This document shows positions 22,301 to 35,138 of a DNA stretch of 64,000 nt, piece by piece. The stretch spans positions 1,054,001 through 1,118,000 of the forward strand of contig JAZGUH010000199.1 in assembly GCA_037893225.1 (NCBI GenBank). The letters are read 5' to 3'. This DNA comes from Hippasteria phrygiana. Its lineage: Eukaryota; Echinodermata; Asteroidea; Valvatida; Goniasteridae. How positions within the stretch are numbered: the first letter of the stretch is position 1; the number at the start of each line of letters is the position of its first letter. The position numbers and the translations under genes are program-made. The notes under the pieces were generated by a model. That model ran no database searches and was not told the DNA's origin. It worked only from the letters and a program-made list of their open reading frames with translations.

Positions 22301-25300
22301 TAATTATGTGTCCCTGCGATAACTCTGGGCATCGGTATCATGTTGTTACATCTCTCGTTCGCGCCCCGCGGAGCCAAACGTTTTCACGCCTCGGCTCCCA
22401 TTTAATCAGCCCGTGCGTGATGCCCGTTGGCTCGGTAATATTTACAACCAATTGCTTGGCCGGTTGCCATGGAAACACATCATTACATCTGGACCGGCTG
22501 TGCGAATAATATTTCACGCGGGGGGCACACAATGGCGGTGCTGTATCATCGCGGACTTACGCTATTGTCACAGGGAAATTATGAGAAAGTGAAGGAGCAT
22601 GGAGCGCATTATTTACTGATGAAGCTTGAAGATATGGGATTTTATATGGCTAGAATACATGGAGTACTTTCTTTCCATGTTGATATGAATATCAACCTCA
22701 TTTGGAACAGCTCTGGTAGGCCATGTTACACTACCGTAACAAAAAACGTTCAGAAAGTGACATCCGTGATACCAGTTGGGAACTAGGTTAACTTATGTTT
22801 TCCTACTCTCAGTTTGATGTCCTGAATCAAAAAACAAAGGTTGTAAGCGGAATATAACGGAACATGACCTACTTTTCAGGCCATATGCTACGCATATTCC
22901 AAAACATGACATTTTAATTACGAGAAAGTTTGACTCGCATGCAGATCACCGCTATAATTATTTGTCTGCATGATAGCGCGTCTACGAAGCTGTCGACAGC
23001 TTTGTATGGAACGCCGCATCTTCCAAAAATAAAGTGGTAGATTGAGGTATAAATAATAGGAGAGTATTCTCCGTTGCATTTTTCAAGAATGTACACTTTT
23101 CAGAAAAAATAAGGAATTGTATATCAATTTGTAAAAGTTATGTTTTTTAACGTAAAAGATTCTGATTGCCATATTTGATTTTGTTTTGTCCAAATGGCTG
23201 TCCATACGAGTCAAGAAATGGTCACCGGTGACGTACAATATTAAAGGGCGCAAGAGGGCGATTTCGAGGCCTGATTTCACCCCCTTGTTCCTTTCGAATG
23301 CAATGACAACACCGATTATCTGATTTCAGCAATTTAAACTATCTGTAAGTGATTATTTTAATCAGTTCCCCGCCAGGTACTACCACGTGACACGAAAAAC
23401 GGTATAGTGTAACGTGGCCTATTGGGGAGTAATGTCACACTTTGGTTGTTATGCTAATTAATGTCCATATTCATGAGTCAAAGCATGACGTCATCAAAGG
23501 CACACCGGCAATGTCGCTATACTTTTTCCCACATTTTCATGAAGTGCGTTCCGTGTTTGGGCTATCAGTAATCAATTTTTCTTCAAAACTTCATTGGTGG
23601 TTACTTGACAGATTGATTTTAGTACATGTAACTGTTGGCCAAGATTTCGTTGTTTTATACCAACAAAAAAATAGCGCATTTAGCCCGTCCCATGCACAAT
23701 TCGTCGTGGAATTCGCCCTCCCTGCATGCAAAGCATCCGTTACTTCATGGCATTAAACAAAAATAATTACGTCATGGTTTTGAGGCACTGATCAACCCCA
23801 GCGAAACACGGTGCACAGTGAGAAATGTCATGCATCCCACGATACAAACGATTCTTACGGGCAAAAGCATTCGCGTTTCCATAGCAAAGGATTAGATGCA
23901 GACTCAAAAGGATTTCCGTTTGTAGTGAATTTGACAGGTCCTCCGGGGCTACCGGCGTTTTCCAGTAAATCCACGGCTTAACAGATTCAATTTTCCTCTC
24001 CCGTGCCCGAATCCGTCAAACGGCCCAATTCCCAATTGGCTAGCCGATGATACTCTGCGGGTATAGCAACATCCGAATCTTCCCCAGTCTGTTCCTATGG
24101 TAACATGAAATACCTCACAGCAACCTATAATTCCATTTGATGGAAGATGCGTCGAAATGACACCCGTACGAGCTGTTAATCTAGTCGCCTCGTCCATCAA
24201 GGTAATTACAAATGTCTACAACTCATCCATGTTTAATGAACACGGATAAGGTGATCAGCCGCGGTGCCGGAAAAAAATTGTAGAGAGACACTTAAAAGGA
24301 AAACCTAACATCAGTTATTACGAAAATGACAGCAGCACCACATAGCAGTCAATATACACAGACGATGACGACAGTGCACTGGTCGAAACGTCGAGAAAAC
24401 ATCTGACAACACGTGGGAAGTTACGTATCTCTTTATGTAGATCCCCGACATATCACCACAAAGTTAACCCATTTGAAACTGATATTCCAGCATACAAGGC
24501 CTCAATTCATTCCAGAAGAATGCTGTAGCAATACACTCAGTCATGCAGAATGCAAAGTAATAGCGGCCAGAACAGCAACTTTACTTCTGTTTGCAAATGA
24601 ATCAATGCTTACGACAATGTCAACTGAAACAGGGATGACAACAGAGCAGCGACAGTGACGGAACACCAACGACAATAGACAACTGCAACAGCTATGACAG
24701 GCATAACACGCTAGCAGCAATGGGAGACTTCTGAGACGCTGGTGGCAGCAGACATAACGGGCCCTTTTTTTTCTAGTTCTGAGCATGCGCGCATAGTTCT
24801 GGGCATGCGTACAACTAGTGAGAACAATGGAAAAGGACCGGTATGTCTGCACTTAAACAACTGTTGGTTAGTCGTATAGCCTTGTTGCCTTCTTGTGATT
24901 GGCCAGCGAGATTCTGTGTACTTTGCTATGGGAGCTGCAAGACTAGTTCTCGGATATTCTCATTAAAAAAAATCCTCCAAACCATGAAGTAAAAAAAAGC
25001 AATCTAAACTGTTTTTAACAGACAATTTGTCCAACAAAAAAACCGACCAAAATAGTCAGTATGAGAATCGGGGTATGTGATCCAAAATCCGACGTTTTAC
25101 CACTAAGCCACCCGAGCATCTCGACCAAATCGGCTTACTTTGTTTTATTCAACATTATACAACACCTGAATAAATCCCAGCCATCCGATTGGTGGATCGT
25201 CGATCACGTGCATTGAATTATTCGTCCCATCGCACGACGCGAACCCGCACCGCCAAAAAAGTTCTCTATCACATGGTTCTATCAAACGGTAACGCGTTTG

Positions 25301-26242
25301 ATAGAACTTCCCCGCCGCTACAACACGGTTGTCCTTGGACTGGTTCCCGGTCCCTCTGTTGTCCTTCGGACTTCAAATGTATATTATATACATACGGGGA
25401 CCGGGAACCAGTCTAGGCTGTCATTCACACAAAATGGAGGACGGTGTTTCCGAACCGCGGTTTGTTTTCCTTGTACCTTGTAGATCATACCTCCTCAAAA
25501 CATCCTCATGGGAGTATAACTGGAGGCTTGATGAGGGTGGTGCACTGCTTAAAGAGGAAAGAAAACCAATTTGCATTTTTTTACTTTAGTGGCTTTTCTG
25601 AGAGCTTATGCCTCCCCAAACCTAACAAAGTAGGTTTGAAGAGTTTATGCACGGATTTGGCAATTTTAGAGAAGTTTTACTTTGGAGTCTCTTTTGCTCA
25701 GAATCAGAAAGGCTCGGGGTCAACCGCGTGTTTACAATCCAATCGTGTGACGTAGCTGCGTGGAGATAGATGACGTCACTATGCGAGTGCCCATTGTGTT
25801 TCTATGCGTGTACGTGTGTACTATGTGTTGGTTTTGTCCTATTTTTAATGTTCCTGGCGGTGCATTATTGCATGAACGTTGCACTGATGAGTTTTTCATT
25901 ATGTTTTAATGGGGTCTTTGTGGAGCAGGAAGCTTACTCGTGTCTTATTCATCCATATTTTGACACTCAAATTTGGGTTTGGAATTTGTGTGGATGGAGA
26001 GATATACCGTACCCTGTGGAGACATGAAAACAATAGAGACAAAGGGACTGAATAGGTCTCCACTAGGCAATTCTATGGGTTAGGTTGTCTCTACAAGGAA
26101 TTTTGTGTACAAAGACTATGGGGTTTGCTTAAGTACAGGGACAAAGGGGAGAACAATGCCATGTCTCCACAGGGATGCAAAAACGCAGATGTGCGCCGCG
26201 AACATAGTCTGGTAACTGCATTGTATCTGTCTCAATAAAATG
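19355..26242. other. Long gene-poor spacer
   Basis: No gene is supported. Noted items: a 16-nt G run at 22130; a GAAACGTCGA hairpin motif at 24361-24395; a degraded tRNA-like strip at about 25060-25110; two hairpins at 25274-25305 and 25334-25414 (the second pairs GACTGGTTCCCGGTCCC with its complement). The rest shows nothing I can name. Confidence 0.4.
25334..25414. repeat. Small inverted repeat (GACTGGTTCCCGGTCCC)
   Basis: GACTGGTTCCCGGTCCC at about 25338 is mirrored exactly by GGGACCGGGAACCAGTC ending at 25413. The loop of about 45 bp contains a TATATTATATACATA tract. It is probably a very short MITE or a hairpin-forming fragment. No second copy was seen. Confidence 0.7.
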
Positions 26243-26340
26243 AATAAAAAAATTAGCTGGCCTGACGTTTCCAAATTCCAACTGCCTTTGAGAAAGAACT
26301 TGCTCAAGTTCGAAACGTCAGGCCAGCTAATTTTTTTATT
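26243..26340. mobile_element. 98-bp MITE (AATTAGCTGGCCTGACGTTT ends)
   Basis: AATAAAAAAATTAGCTGGCC plus TGACGTTTC is mirrored perfectly by GAAACGTCA plus GGCCAGCTAATTTTTTTATT, about 29 bp each. The loop is short (about 40 bp, including TTGAGAAAGAACTTGCTCAA). It could fold completely as a single strand. Confidence 0.85.
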
Positions 26341-27120
26341 TGTATATTTCAGGTCCATTCAGTCAGTTATCAGCAGTTTGCAACAGTTTAATTCATTTTC
26401 AATGAAATGAAAACATACAGTGACGTCGCGATACGCACAGACGTACACGTACTTTGAATTTTCGCTCTGGAATAATGGCAGAATGGTGGCTCGTGGGAGG
26501 AGTATAGCGTAGATTCTGAAGATTTTCAGCTGCATAATACCGTCAACTGTAATACATTCGAGCTCTGAACTCCAAAAGTAAGCTAGGAAGGCCGTGAATC
26601 CGGCAAAAATTGCCAAGAAAGTACGACCAGCTGACGACGAAAATGTCATAACACACACGCGGATGATAGTGCCAACACGCTGCAGACGTGGTGCATGCAG
26701 TGGCCGCGCTGCTGGTCCACCGAGGCCAAGTAAGCCCACACGCGTCATAAGGTCATATGCATACATTTGCATCCTTAATGACCTTTGCAGGAATTGAGAC
26801 CAAACGCTCACTCCAAGGGGCAATTTTAGTCATTGTTTTTCAATGAAATACATTTTAATCGTTCTTTACCAATTTGTATTCGGTCAGAAGAATATACAAG
26901 CTCTCAGAAAAGCCAATAAAGCGGAAAAATGCAACTTGGTTTTCTTTCCTCTTTAATATAACTGATTTACCCCGCTGATTAATGATTGGAATTTGGTTGT
27001 AGATGTTGCACAAATGATTGGATGAGATAATGTGTTCCACATATCGATTGATTCGGGAAAGAAGGACTGTTGCATGATTTTGGTATTAACTGGGTTATGT
27101 AACATTGTTTGTTGCGGCCC
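26341..27120. other. Spacer, nothing supported
   Basis: A 154-codon reverse frame at 26359-26823 contains a hydrophobic patch but has no family resemblance I can name and no clear splice boundaries. TTTTCTTTCCTCTTTAA and AGCTTTTCTGAGAGCTT-type words here also occur, inverted, around 25550-25610, suggesting a shared degraded repeat. Confidence 0.35.
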
Positions 27121-27390
27121 CGTCTAACAACAGAAGACGAAATATTGAAACTCGTAGGCGATGCTGACGCTGCTAACACAAAGAGACAAATGAAATATGC
27201 AGTCAAACTATTAGAGGAATTTGCAGACACGCAGGAACAACAATTAAAGCTTTAACTGATTCGGAACTGGACCACTTTAGTGTCGCGGTTTTTATGCGGG
27301 ACTGAGAGGGTAAACGGCACGTTGTACACCAAGAAATCCATGCATGCAATCTGTCGGATTAATTCAGGCGTTGTAATAAAACAAATAATG
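27121..27390 (+). pseudogene. Crypton-type tyrosine recombinase fragment, frameshifted
   Basis: Three consecutive frames give pieces of the N-terminal region typical of Crypton-derived recombinase proteins. From 27121 comes LTTEDEILKL, then NTKRQMKYAVKLLEEF. A shift to the frame at 27246 gives KALTDSELDHFSVAVF. A further shift to the frame at 27313 gives NGTLYTKKSMHAICRINSG. The order, a conserved 'NTK..' helix, then 'L.ELD..L..F', then 'LYTKKSM.A.R', follows these proteins as I know them. The catalytic Arg-His-Arg-Tyr core is absent. It is a dead remnant, bordered at once by a MITE at 27386. Confidence 0.7.
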
Positions 27391-27507
27391 AATGTTTCAC
27401 ATTCGTGCAATGGTAAGAATCATTTTTTTCGGTGACAGGTGGAATGGAACATTCAATCTGTCACCTCATGAAATTATTCTTACCATTGCACTCATAAACA
27501 TTCATTA
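27386..27507. mobile_element. 122-bp MITE (TAATGAATGTTT ends) abutting the recombinase remnant
   Basis: TAATGAATGTTTCACATTCG plus TGCAATGGTAAGAATCATTT is mirrored by 'GAAATTATTCTTACCATTGC' and ACTCATAAACATTCATTA. The centre is GGTGACAGGTGG facing CTGTCACC. Nearly the whole element is one hairpin. Confidence 0.85.
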
Positions 27508-28687
27508 CTTGTATGCTATACACTGGGAGAACTAAATATATTCACGAGCAAATATGAGTCAATGACAAGATGGCAAACAAGGCTTGGACTATTGGGAATT
27601 CATAACTTAAAGAGCAACAGCTGCAACAACTGAACAATAACAGCAATAGGCTAATAGTAGCATTAACATTATGAAACCACGCAAGGGCAGCACTAGCAGC
27701 AATTTGAATACGGTATAGGCAGGCCAGGCTCCAGAATAGAGCATGCACGGTTTCACTCTTACTGTCCAATCTACGTGAACATTTGACGCTAATCCTAAGC
27801 GATTTTGGGAAGAAATCCCCAGGCCAGCATGAAAAGTACATTTTCACCTCGCGTTCTGCATCCTCCCTGAACTCTGTATTCAGTCCTCATATAGACTCGA
27901 CTTTATTACTTCCTGACATATGGCGCGCGCCAAAAATGAACATTCCGGCTTAATCATCATCCCGTTGCCGGCCTAATCATCATCCCGTTGCCGGCCTCTC
28001 GAATAGTCTGCCACGGGGAGAAAGGTTGGGGGGTTTTCAGACCTTCCACAGGTTGGAACTAACCATGCATCCATCACCCGGATCCATTTTAATGAACATG
28101 GATGGCAAAGGCGTTTGGGATGGTAATGTATCCGAGTACGAACCGACGGGGTTTGCTCAAGGATGTCATTTGGCCGCACAGAAGCATTTCATCTGCAGCG
28201 ACCCCGTTAGGTTATTTATAAGGAACCTTATGATGATGACCCAATCATCATTAAAATTTGTCTCCGAATAGATCCGTCTTTGGTAAATTGAATTAGGGGA
28301 ATAAATTACTCCTGATATGTGCTTCCATATCAATCAGCAACGAACGAGCTTCACGAGACATCTTGCAGTCTGCATAAAAAAAATGTCGAGTTGGCGCAGG
28401 ATCAACGGCACACGATTTGACCATAGTTCTGCATGCTTTAGTCAAAGTTGCACTGGACCCCAACATTTGATGAGGTTTCTAAAGAAATTGAAACGGTGCA
28501 TCTTAAGGGCACCTTTTTTCAGTCGTGTGGATTATATCACCGTATATTACCAGATTATATTAAACAGCCTATCACACAAATATGAAGACAAAATTAAAGC
28601 AAATAGCGAGAACTTCTTGGGAAAAACACCATGGAATGTCGATAGGAAAACCGAAATTGTCTCCCATGCATGTTGACAAAGTAACAA
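27508..28687. other. Spacer with one short tandem duplication
   Basis: TAATCATCATCCCGTTGCCGG plus CC is repeated twice in tandem at 27951-28003. No gene is supported. Confidence 0.4.
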
Positions 28688-29046
28688 AGATTTTACTTCA
28701 ATACCCCCCCCCCCCCCCCACCAAAATCGGTCAGGAACAGCAAAATCTTGGAAAATAACCAACCAATCATCTAAACATGTGGCACAACCCGTTATTTCAA
28801 GATTGTTTGTAAGCAAAAACAGAATTTAGCATGTATTATTTGAAAACTATGAGTGACCATACACTGTGCCAAAAACATCTAAATTGTCCTTCCTCAATAA
28901 CCAACACAGAAAACACAAACTTTCTTCCCCCGTATTGCACAAAAAAAATCCCTGACAAGTGTATACAATTCTGAACACAAATGGATGGTTGATTGATTTC
29001 CAAGATTTTGCTGTTCCTGACTGATATTGGTAAAGTAAAATATTTC
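28688..29046. mobile_element. MITE family M4 (TTTACTTTAATACCCC ends), copy 1
   Basis: The left end AAGATTTTACTTCAATACC, then a 16-C run and GGTCAGGAACAGCAAAATCT plus TGGAAAATAACC, is mirrored at the right by CAAGATTTTGCTGTTCCTGA and TAAAGTAAAATATTTCC. ACATGTGGCACAAC and CTTTCTTCCCC blocks also match copy 2 at 34812-35138. Ends are about 60 bp. Confidence 0.8.
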
Positions 29047-30575
29047 CAACTATCGTTTACAAATGCCACATGACTAAAAAGTAATGACTATCGTACTTAC
29101 CTCAACTTGTAAAATTAAAAGCTTCCCAACTCCTAAGCCACCGTTTGTTGATCGACCTGAACACTATTTCACTCCTAATCCCATCGTTCCAAGTGATAGT
29201 TCCATGGTAAGCATATATCGCTTAGGTTGGCATTCCATAATGTATTGTTAGTCCGCTGTGTAGAATCATAAAAATGACCCTGGAATTAGTGAGAGTGCAT
29301 GTAATATATTCCACAACGAATCCCGACGAGTTGTGCAGGCCTGCCCACAACCTTTTAAAATCAGTTTTTTTTCTTCACAGTTTCGTCCGTGGTCATCATC
29401 AAAACAATGGTTGTCAAGACTCCTTTTGAAACAGGCACGAGAAAAGCCTGCACGGTCAGTTCATCACAATCGTTTCTGATGTCAATATGCCGTCGGCGCC
29501 TCTGTAGTTCTAGGTCAGCGTGAACAGTTGACTATTCCAAGCCGTCCATAGCTCGGTTTGACGGCGGACCAACTCAGCTCAGCCACGGTGCCCTTGATAA
29601 TTTTTCGTGCTGTGGTTGGGATTTCGTACACGTTTTTGTTGTGCTCATTCATTTCTTGCAATGGTACATCTAGGGATAAATGAACCCCAGGAAATTTTCA
29701 TAATAATAATACAGAGTTCAGCGAGACAGTATGCGCATTCCAGAGGCTTCCCGAGGCTTTGCGCAAGTAGAACGTGACAAAGCGAACTTCCACACGCGTA
29801 CTTGTTTGGCTATACAATTTTTCTTGCATTATAAAGAAACCCTCAACAAATTTCAGCTGGGCTTCTTTTGTAACTCAGGAATGTATTGTGTGAATGCCAG
29901 TCACTGCCAGTCACAGCAAAGGGGATCCAGTAAAGAATTTCAGGTCTTTTTTTTCACGAAAACAACACCTCACATGACATGACCAACGCACCCAGTCATG
30001 TAAACGGGTGCAATCGTGGACCTCCCATTGTTCCTCTTTTGTTTATACTCTAACTTTTTCGGAAGGCCTCCCATTGGTTTTGTACACGATTTTCAATCGT
30101 GGACGTTAGGTCAAACGTGGACCCCTTTGTCTACGCCCGAATTCTTTTGTCCTAGGTCCACGATTGCCGGCATATACAAACTCATGGCTCACATGGAAGG
30201 CGTGAAACAAACGCGCGCGTACACCATTCGTTTGCACTGCACTTCCCAATCCAAGTGACGTCACACTTACGAAGAGGATAGAGGGACATTTTTGCGCAGA
30301 GCGGATACAAACTTGCGTCGACAACGATGCGATTTGTTTGTGTTTGGTTTTTATTTCCTGAGTGAGATTGAATGAATGTTGCTTTAATTGGTGATTACTA
30401 GATAGGGAAAATGGCTCTCAGAGATTGCCGCGGGCGACATTGTATGTTATCCTTTACGACTGAGGACTTTAAACAAAAATGGTACATAGGGAACAATCCA
30501 ACTGAGGACCTGAGCCCAAGTCCTCGGTAGTTTTCATCAGCAAACAAATAGGAACAAGAACAGTGAGAGTCCTCA
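29047..30575. other. Spacer, nothing recognised
   Basis: No exon, RNA gene or repeat with definable ends was found. A local pair, CCTCCCATTGTTCC / CCTCCCATTGG with repeated CGTGGAC words, lies at 30018-30160. Confidence 0.35.
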
Positions 30576-30702
30576 ATTAGCCTTTTAGAGGTGTGGCGGA
30601 CACAATAGGAGGGCGCTATTTTATTTGGGTATAAATACACAGGTTTTATCCAAATCAAATAGCGCCCTCCTATTGTGTCCGCCATACCTCTAAAAGGCTA
30701 AT
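30576..30702. mobile_element. MITE family M5 (ATTAGCCTTTTAGAGGT), short copy
   Basis: About 50-bp inverted repeats: ATTAGCCTTTTAGAGGTGTG then GCGGACACAATAGGAGGGCG and CTATTTTATTTGG, mirrored at the right end with two or three changes. The loop is about 25 bp. The longer copy is at 35971-36222. Confidence 0.92.
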
Positions 30703-31600
30703 AGTATTATGCTAAAACTGTGCGTGTATATGGGACCCGGAAGTAAATGTATTGTATGCAGGGCCCCAATGGAAACCAGTTTTAAACTGTTTGGGCATAC
30801 CCTGGGTAAAGAAATGTAATGTAATAAATAAATGCTGAAGAGGATAAGTTACACGTGAATGCGCCACTTTCCTCGCCTATTGACTCGCGATACGTCCGTG
30901 GGGTTAAAACCCAGTTGACGCCATCTTACCGTGCAAAAATACAATACGTTTGACAACCTTGTCCCTGTGCTTTACTAACATCCTCGTTCACAATAGCACA
31001 CGTAATAATCACTTTGTACTATGGGCACGGTAATATGGCGGTTGTTCTGGCTTCAGTCGTCACGATCACACAGCTTCATGTAGACGTAAACGCATAACGG
31101 GCACGGGTTATTTACATACGTCCGTTGACAAATACAAATATGATATAGTCATAATGTATTGCGAAAAAACTTTTCATAAATCTAAAGTCACGAAAGATTA
31201 TTTTTTCAAAACAAAGACGAAACAACTGTTTGAAAACAAAAAACAAAATGACACCAAACTCAGGAGTTCTCTAATCGGAAGTACCGATCGCGGCGAGAAA
31301 TGGCAAGCACTTACAGTAAGTGAATACACGGATACTGAAATAATCAGGCGATGACCCGATAAAGCACGGACACCTTTCTCAAGGGGATCTGTTACAAGAT
31401 ACAGATCAGATTCAGATCCTTTTAATTCGGAAAGGGACCAGAAGTGCATTAAATAAGCGTCATCGTATTACGAATATTACACTCGACTGATTGCCGACCT
31501 GAGTATCAAATGCACAATTTTGAAATCACATCTGCTCTTTCCAGGGGCAAAATTCGTCTTGTGCTGATATCATCTTTGTAAGTTTGCCTATGCAGTAACA
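30703..31600. other. Spacer, nothing recognised
   Basis: No supported feature. AAGGGGATCTGTTACAAGAT and ATCAGATTCAGATCC give a small local hairpin at about 31378-31420. Confidence 0.35.
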
Positions 31601-31827
31601 CAATAAGCCAGTTCGGTATCTCAAAGGTCAAAGGTTATTCGTGATAAAACTGCTGACGTAATGTCACGCCATGTTACGCGAACGCCCATTCTGATTGAAT
31701 TTAACACGTGCGCGTTGTGCGACCACCTTTTGCGTTCACACGCGCGCGTTAGGGTCACGTACGCGGGTCATTCGGGATAAAATGTCATTGTGCACATGCG
31801 CAGTTTAAATACCGAACTGGCTTATTG
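31601..31827. mobile_element. MITE family M1, copy 2 (best preserved)
   Basis: Ends CAATAAGCCAGTTCGGTA and TACCGAACTGGCTTATTG are perfect inverted repeats of about 18 bp, defining the family. Length is 227 bp. It carries a single ATAAAATGTCATTGTGCACAT unit, the piece repeated six times in copy 3. Confidence 0.92.
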
Positions 31828-34811
31828 CCAACCAAATTGTCACGTGACTTATATAGTTTGCGACTGGTATTCAGCTGGTATTGGCTTAGCGTGAAAATCT
31901 CGTGATTTTTTGGCTGGTAACCCGTTTACTATAAGAAAGATTTTTCGTGGCAGGCAAATTCGTGTGTCTTCGGCAATGAAGTTGGCATCAGTTGGATCGT
32001 ATCGGCCAACTTCAGCACTTTTTTTTCCACGCAGGGCCAACTTTTAAAATGCTGAGCGCAAAATACTGCTTAGCAATTTGTCCTGCTACGCAAAAAACTG
32101 CGTAGAACCGGTCAAAAGCAGTATACAGATGCATCTTTGGTTGTTAACCAGTTTTACTAAGCGAACAATTACTTTGCTTAGCAAACTTTTGTGATGAGAA
32201 GTTCCTTGAAATGGGACTCAGGTGGTTATGGGGAAAAAAGTGGGGAACGATAAAACAAAATCAATCGAAGCCAACGGACACAAAATATAAAGATATTAGC
32301 CGAGAATGAAAAAAGAAATTGTTTGCAGTGTAATTCGACCTTGCCCGTCTCATGGACCCGAACAAGGGGAGGAATTGTCCGATCTACTATCATTTTCTGT
32401 GAATTGAGAGAGAGAGAGAGAGGGAGAAAGTGGGGGAGTTAACTGGATCCGGGGGAGCGTCTCGTAGGTCGCCGTGAATCAATCAATAACTCCTGCCCGG
32501 CATCTGAGGTTTTGTTCCCACCGAGGGGGAAGACGGCACTTCGCTCCCGGCTCCGGAGTCCAGACTCTTCCGTGATTCTTTGAAAATACAACCGAGAGTC
32601 CCCTCAAAGGAAATTGATATAATAAAAGGGGCAGCTGAGATATTATTCCAGGCCTGAAAGTGATCGGCGCTTTTCTCTCCTGACAAATGATGGTTGTGTT
32701 TTTTTTTAATGAAAAGAGGCTGAGATGCCGCCCACACTCGGGTACAAGAGGATATTTGCTTGTGGACAATAATGACAGATTGAGAATGTGCATACTATAT
32801 TATGCACATCCGGCGTAGTCATGGTGGCGTGGCTCCAGGGGCGGGACCAATAATTTTTCAACTTAAGATTTAGCCCCTCCTCAAAGAGCCTTTTTTAGAT
32901 AACTAACTTTCTGAAGAAAGCCTTAAATTTCGTCGAAAATTCTCGAAAATCTGAACAAAACCCCCATAAAAGTCTCCCTAACGTTTATTCATAAATATGC
33001 TTAGCCCCTCCCCCTTCAAAAATGGTTGCCATAAATGCGCATGATGCACGTGGGCGTGGCCACGATTTGGACACGAGAGGGCGTTAGTAAAAGCAATGTT
33101 AAACTACAAGGGGCATTTTTACAGCAGGATTTACGTACCGGTTTTCAATCAGATTGACTCGCACAAAAGGCAACTCGTCTACAAAATGTTGACAAATGTT
33201 GCGCTTCGCAGATTAACTGTGTTTCCCTTTGTGGATTTTGGGGTGCTGAAAAGGAATATGAACATAAATCAATTAGTTGATTACAGTTTGGAAGGAATGT
33301 GTCATATTGTACAATTTATACATGTAGGCCCTACAATTAGTATATACATGTACAATGCAGTCAAAAATCAACATGTTCAAAATAATAGCTACCGCCCCGA
33401 TTCTTCAAAATAGAGTCAACGGACAATTTATTTTAACGAATGTCATTGTTACAACAGTTACCTTGAAAACAGCTCCCAAAATTCCTTCATTATGCGAATG
33501 TCATTAAGCTATACATAACGTATGAGCAGACATACGAAAATACAAGGAACGGCGAGAAAAGCGAGGTTCAATTTAAGGCTCTTGGTTCCTGGAGGAAAAG
33601 AAACAGCGTCAAATACCCATCCACGTTGTGGTTCCTGCCAAAATGCATGGCACTGGATAATACCACATCAATATGACAGCTGAAGGTATATTACCTTTGG
33701 GTTTTGCCCTTCACCGACGTATTTTATAAACACTGTATACTCAGTGTTGCCCTGAGAGATTATTTGGAAAAATCACTCGGGTGGGACTCGAACCCACTAC
33801 CTCCTGCTTTCTAGTGCAGACGTCTTACCACTAAATTGTACTATCGCAATTATACAAATAAACGTGGATTGCAATGTTGCTGAGAACTGGGTCGGACTAC
33901 GACACTGAAAACAAAATCCAAACTAACGTAATCGTATAGTCTCATTACATGAAATTATTAGCAAGGACGGCGTGAAGAACGGTATTGTGAGACTGACCTT
34001 GGATGACCTCAAAGAAGATGGCTGCTTATCCTGGTGGATTCCCGTAGGCCTTACGCAAACGGTATTTTACATATGAAAGGAAGCATGGTGGAAGCATTGT
34101 GCATGTGCTGAAAGGCTGGTTACACGGGCCGCTGTTAGGAACGGACTCTTCGATGACAGATCACGACTATGCCAATGCATTCAAAAGCTGGACCTTTAGT
34201 CAATGCCGTTTATCCACCACGCTGCATGCACCCCTACAGTTGGGTGAGTAAGCTATTTTTACTCCATTGCCCGTATACAGCAGTGAGGTACCACTGCGCA
34301 TTTCAATGAAAACGCTTCGATATGATAACCCTTTATCAAACACCGCATAATAGGTCGTGCACCTGACACAGTTATCTATTTGACATCATCAATACTGTTT
34401 TCCATTTGGGGAACACATTGGGGCCAGCATCGTGCACTACATGCATAATACATTCGAGTGGTGACCATCGTCTGAATTTCAACACCTGCGCCTCAATTTG
34501 GAAAACATCAAACATGCCCATCACGTCTGTCTTTCATAATTCGAAGATCAGAAGACTGCTTGACTTTGAATTGATCGCCTTCGACCCTTAACAGCGAACG
34601 TTTCTCAGCCAAAGTACATTGTGTGGAACATCGAGAATTGAGGGCGCTGGAGCGGATTTCTAGCCTCAGCACACCTGGAGTCAACCATACGACTGCATGC
34701 TACCACTAGCTCTATACAAAGCCCTTTCAAAATTTAGCAACCGAGAATATGCATCCGGGAGATGTATGAAGTACGTTGTTCAAAATGACACGTCCCAATA
34801 AGTAAATAAGA
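31828..34811. other. Spacer with degraded repeats and a SINE-like copy
   Basis: At 31835-32220 there are diverged blocks (GGTATTCAGCTGGTATTGGC, TTTTTTGGCTGGTAACCCG, 'CTTGAAATGGGAC') that resemble an old member of the GGGGCCAATTTCA family. A GA run lies at about 32406-32423. The S2 SINE copy is at 33708-33850. No gene is supported. Confidence 0.4.
33708..33850. repeat. tRNA-related SINE family S2, copy 2
   Basis: TTTTGCCCTTCACCGACGTA and ACTGTATACTCAGTGTTGCC match the 4530 copy. The following GGGTGGGACTCGAACCCACT is the complement of a tRNA B-box region. The tRNA-like part is interrupted and cannot form a full cloverleaf, so it is a repeat and not a tRNA gene. Confidence 0.6.
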
Positions 34812-35138
34812 AAGTGGATAGATTTTACTTTAATACCCCAATAAAACCCGTTAGGAACAGCAACATCTTGAAAACCAGCCATCTGAGTTCATTGTGTAAA
34901 CACTGACTTAAGTCAGGACATTTTCATGCAATATAGGGGAAGAAAGTTTGTGTTTTCTGTGTTAGATGTTTTTAGCACAGTGTATTGTCACTCAAAGTGG
35001 ATTTTGCTGACAAACATCTTGCAATAAAAAGTTGTGCCACATGTTTAGATGATTGTTATCAAGGAGGGTCGGTTATTTTCCAAGATGTTGCTGTTCCTGA
35101 CACATTTTCCTAGGGGGTATTAAAGTAAAATCTTTCCA
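34812..35138. mobile_element. MITE family M4, copy 2
   Basis: TAGATTTTACTTTAATACCC and GTTAGGAACAGCAACATCTT on the left are mirrored by AAGATGTTGCTGTTCCTGAC and TATTAAAGTAAAATCTTTCC on the right. The interior ACATGTTTAGATGATTG matches copy 1. Copy 1 has sixteen consecutive Cs where this copy has ATACCCC, so the C run arose in copy 1. Confidence 0.8.

Noticed and set aside
26359..26823. 154-codon reverse frame with a hydrophobic segment
   Set aside because: It could be a membrane-protein exon, but I recognise no family and see no acceptor and donor pair; kept only as a spacer remark.
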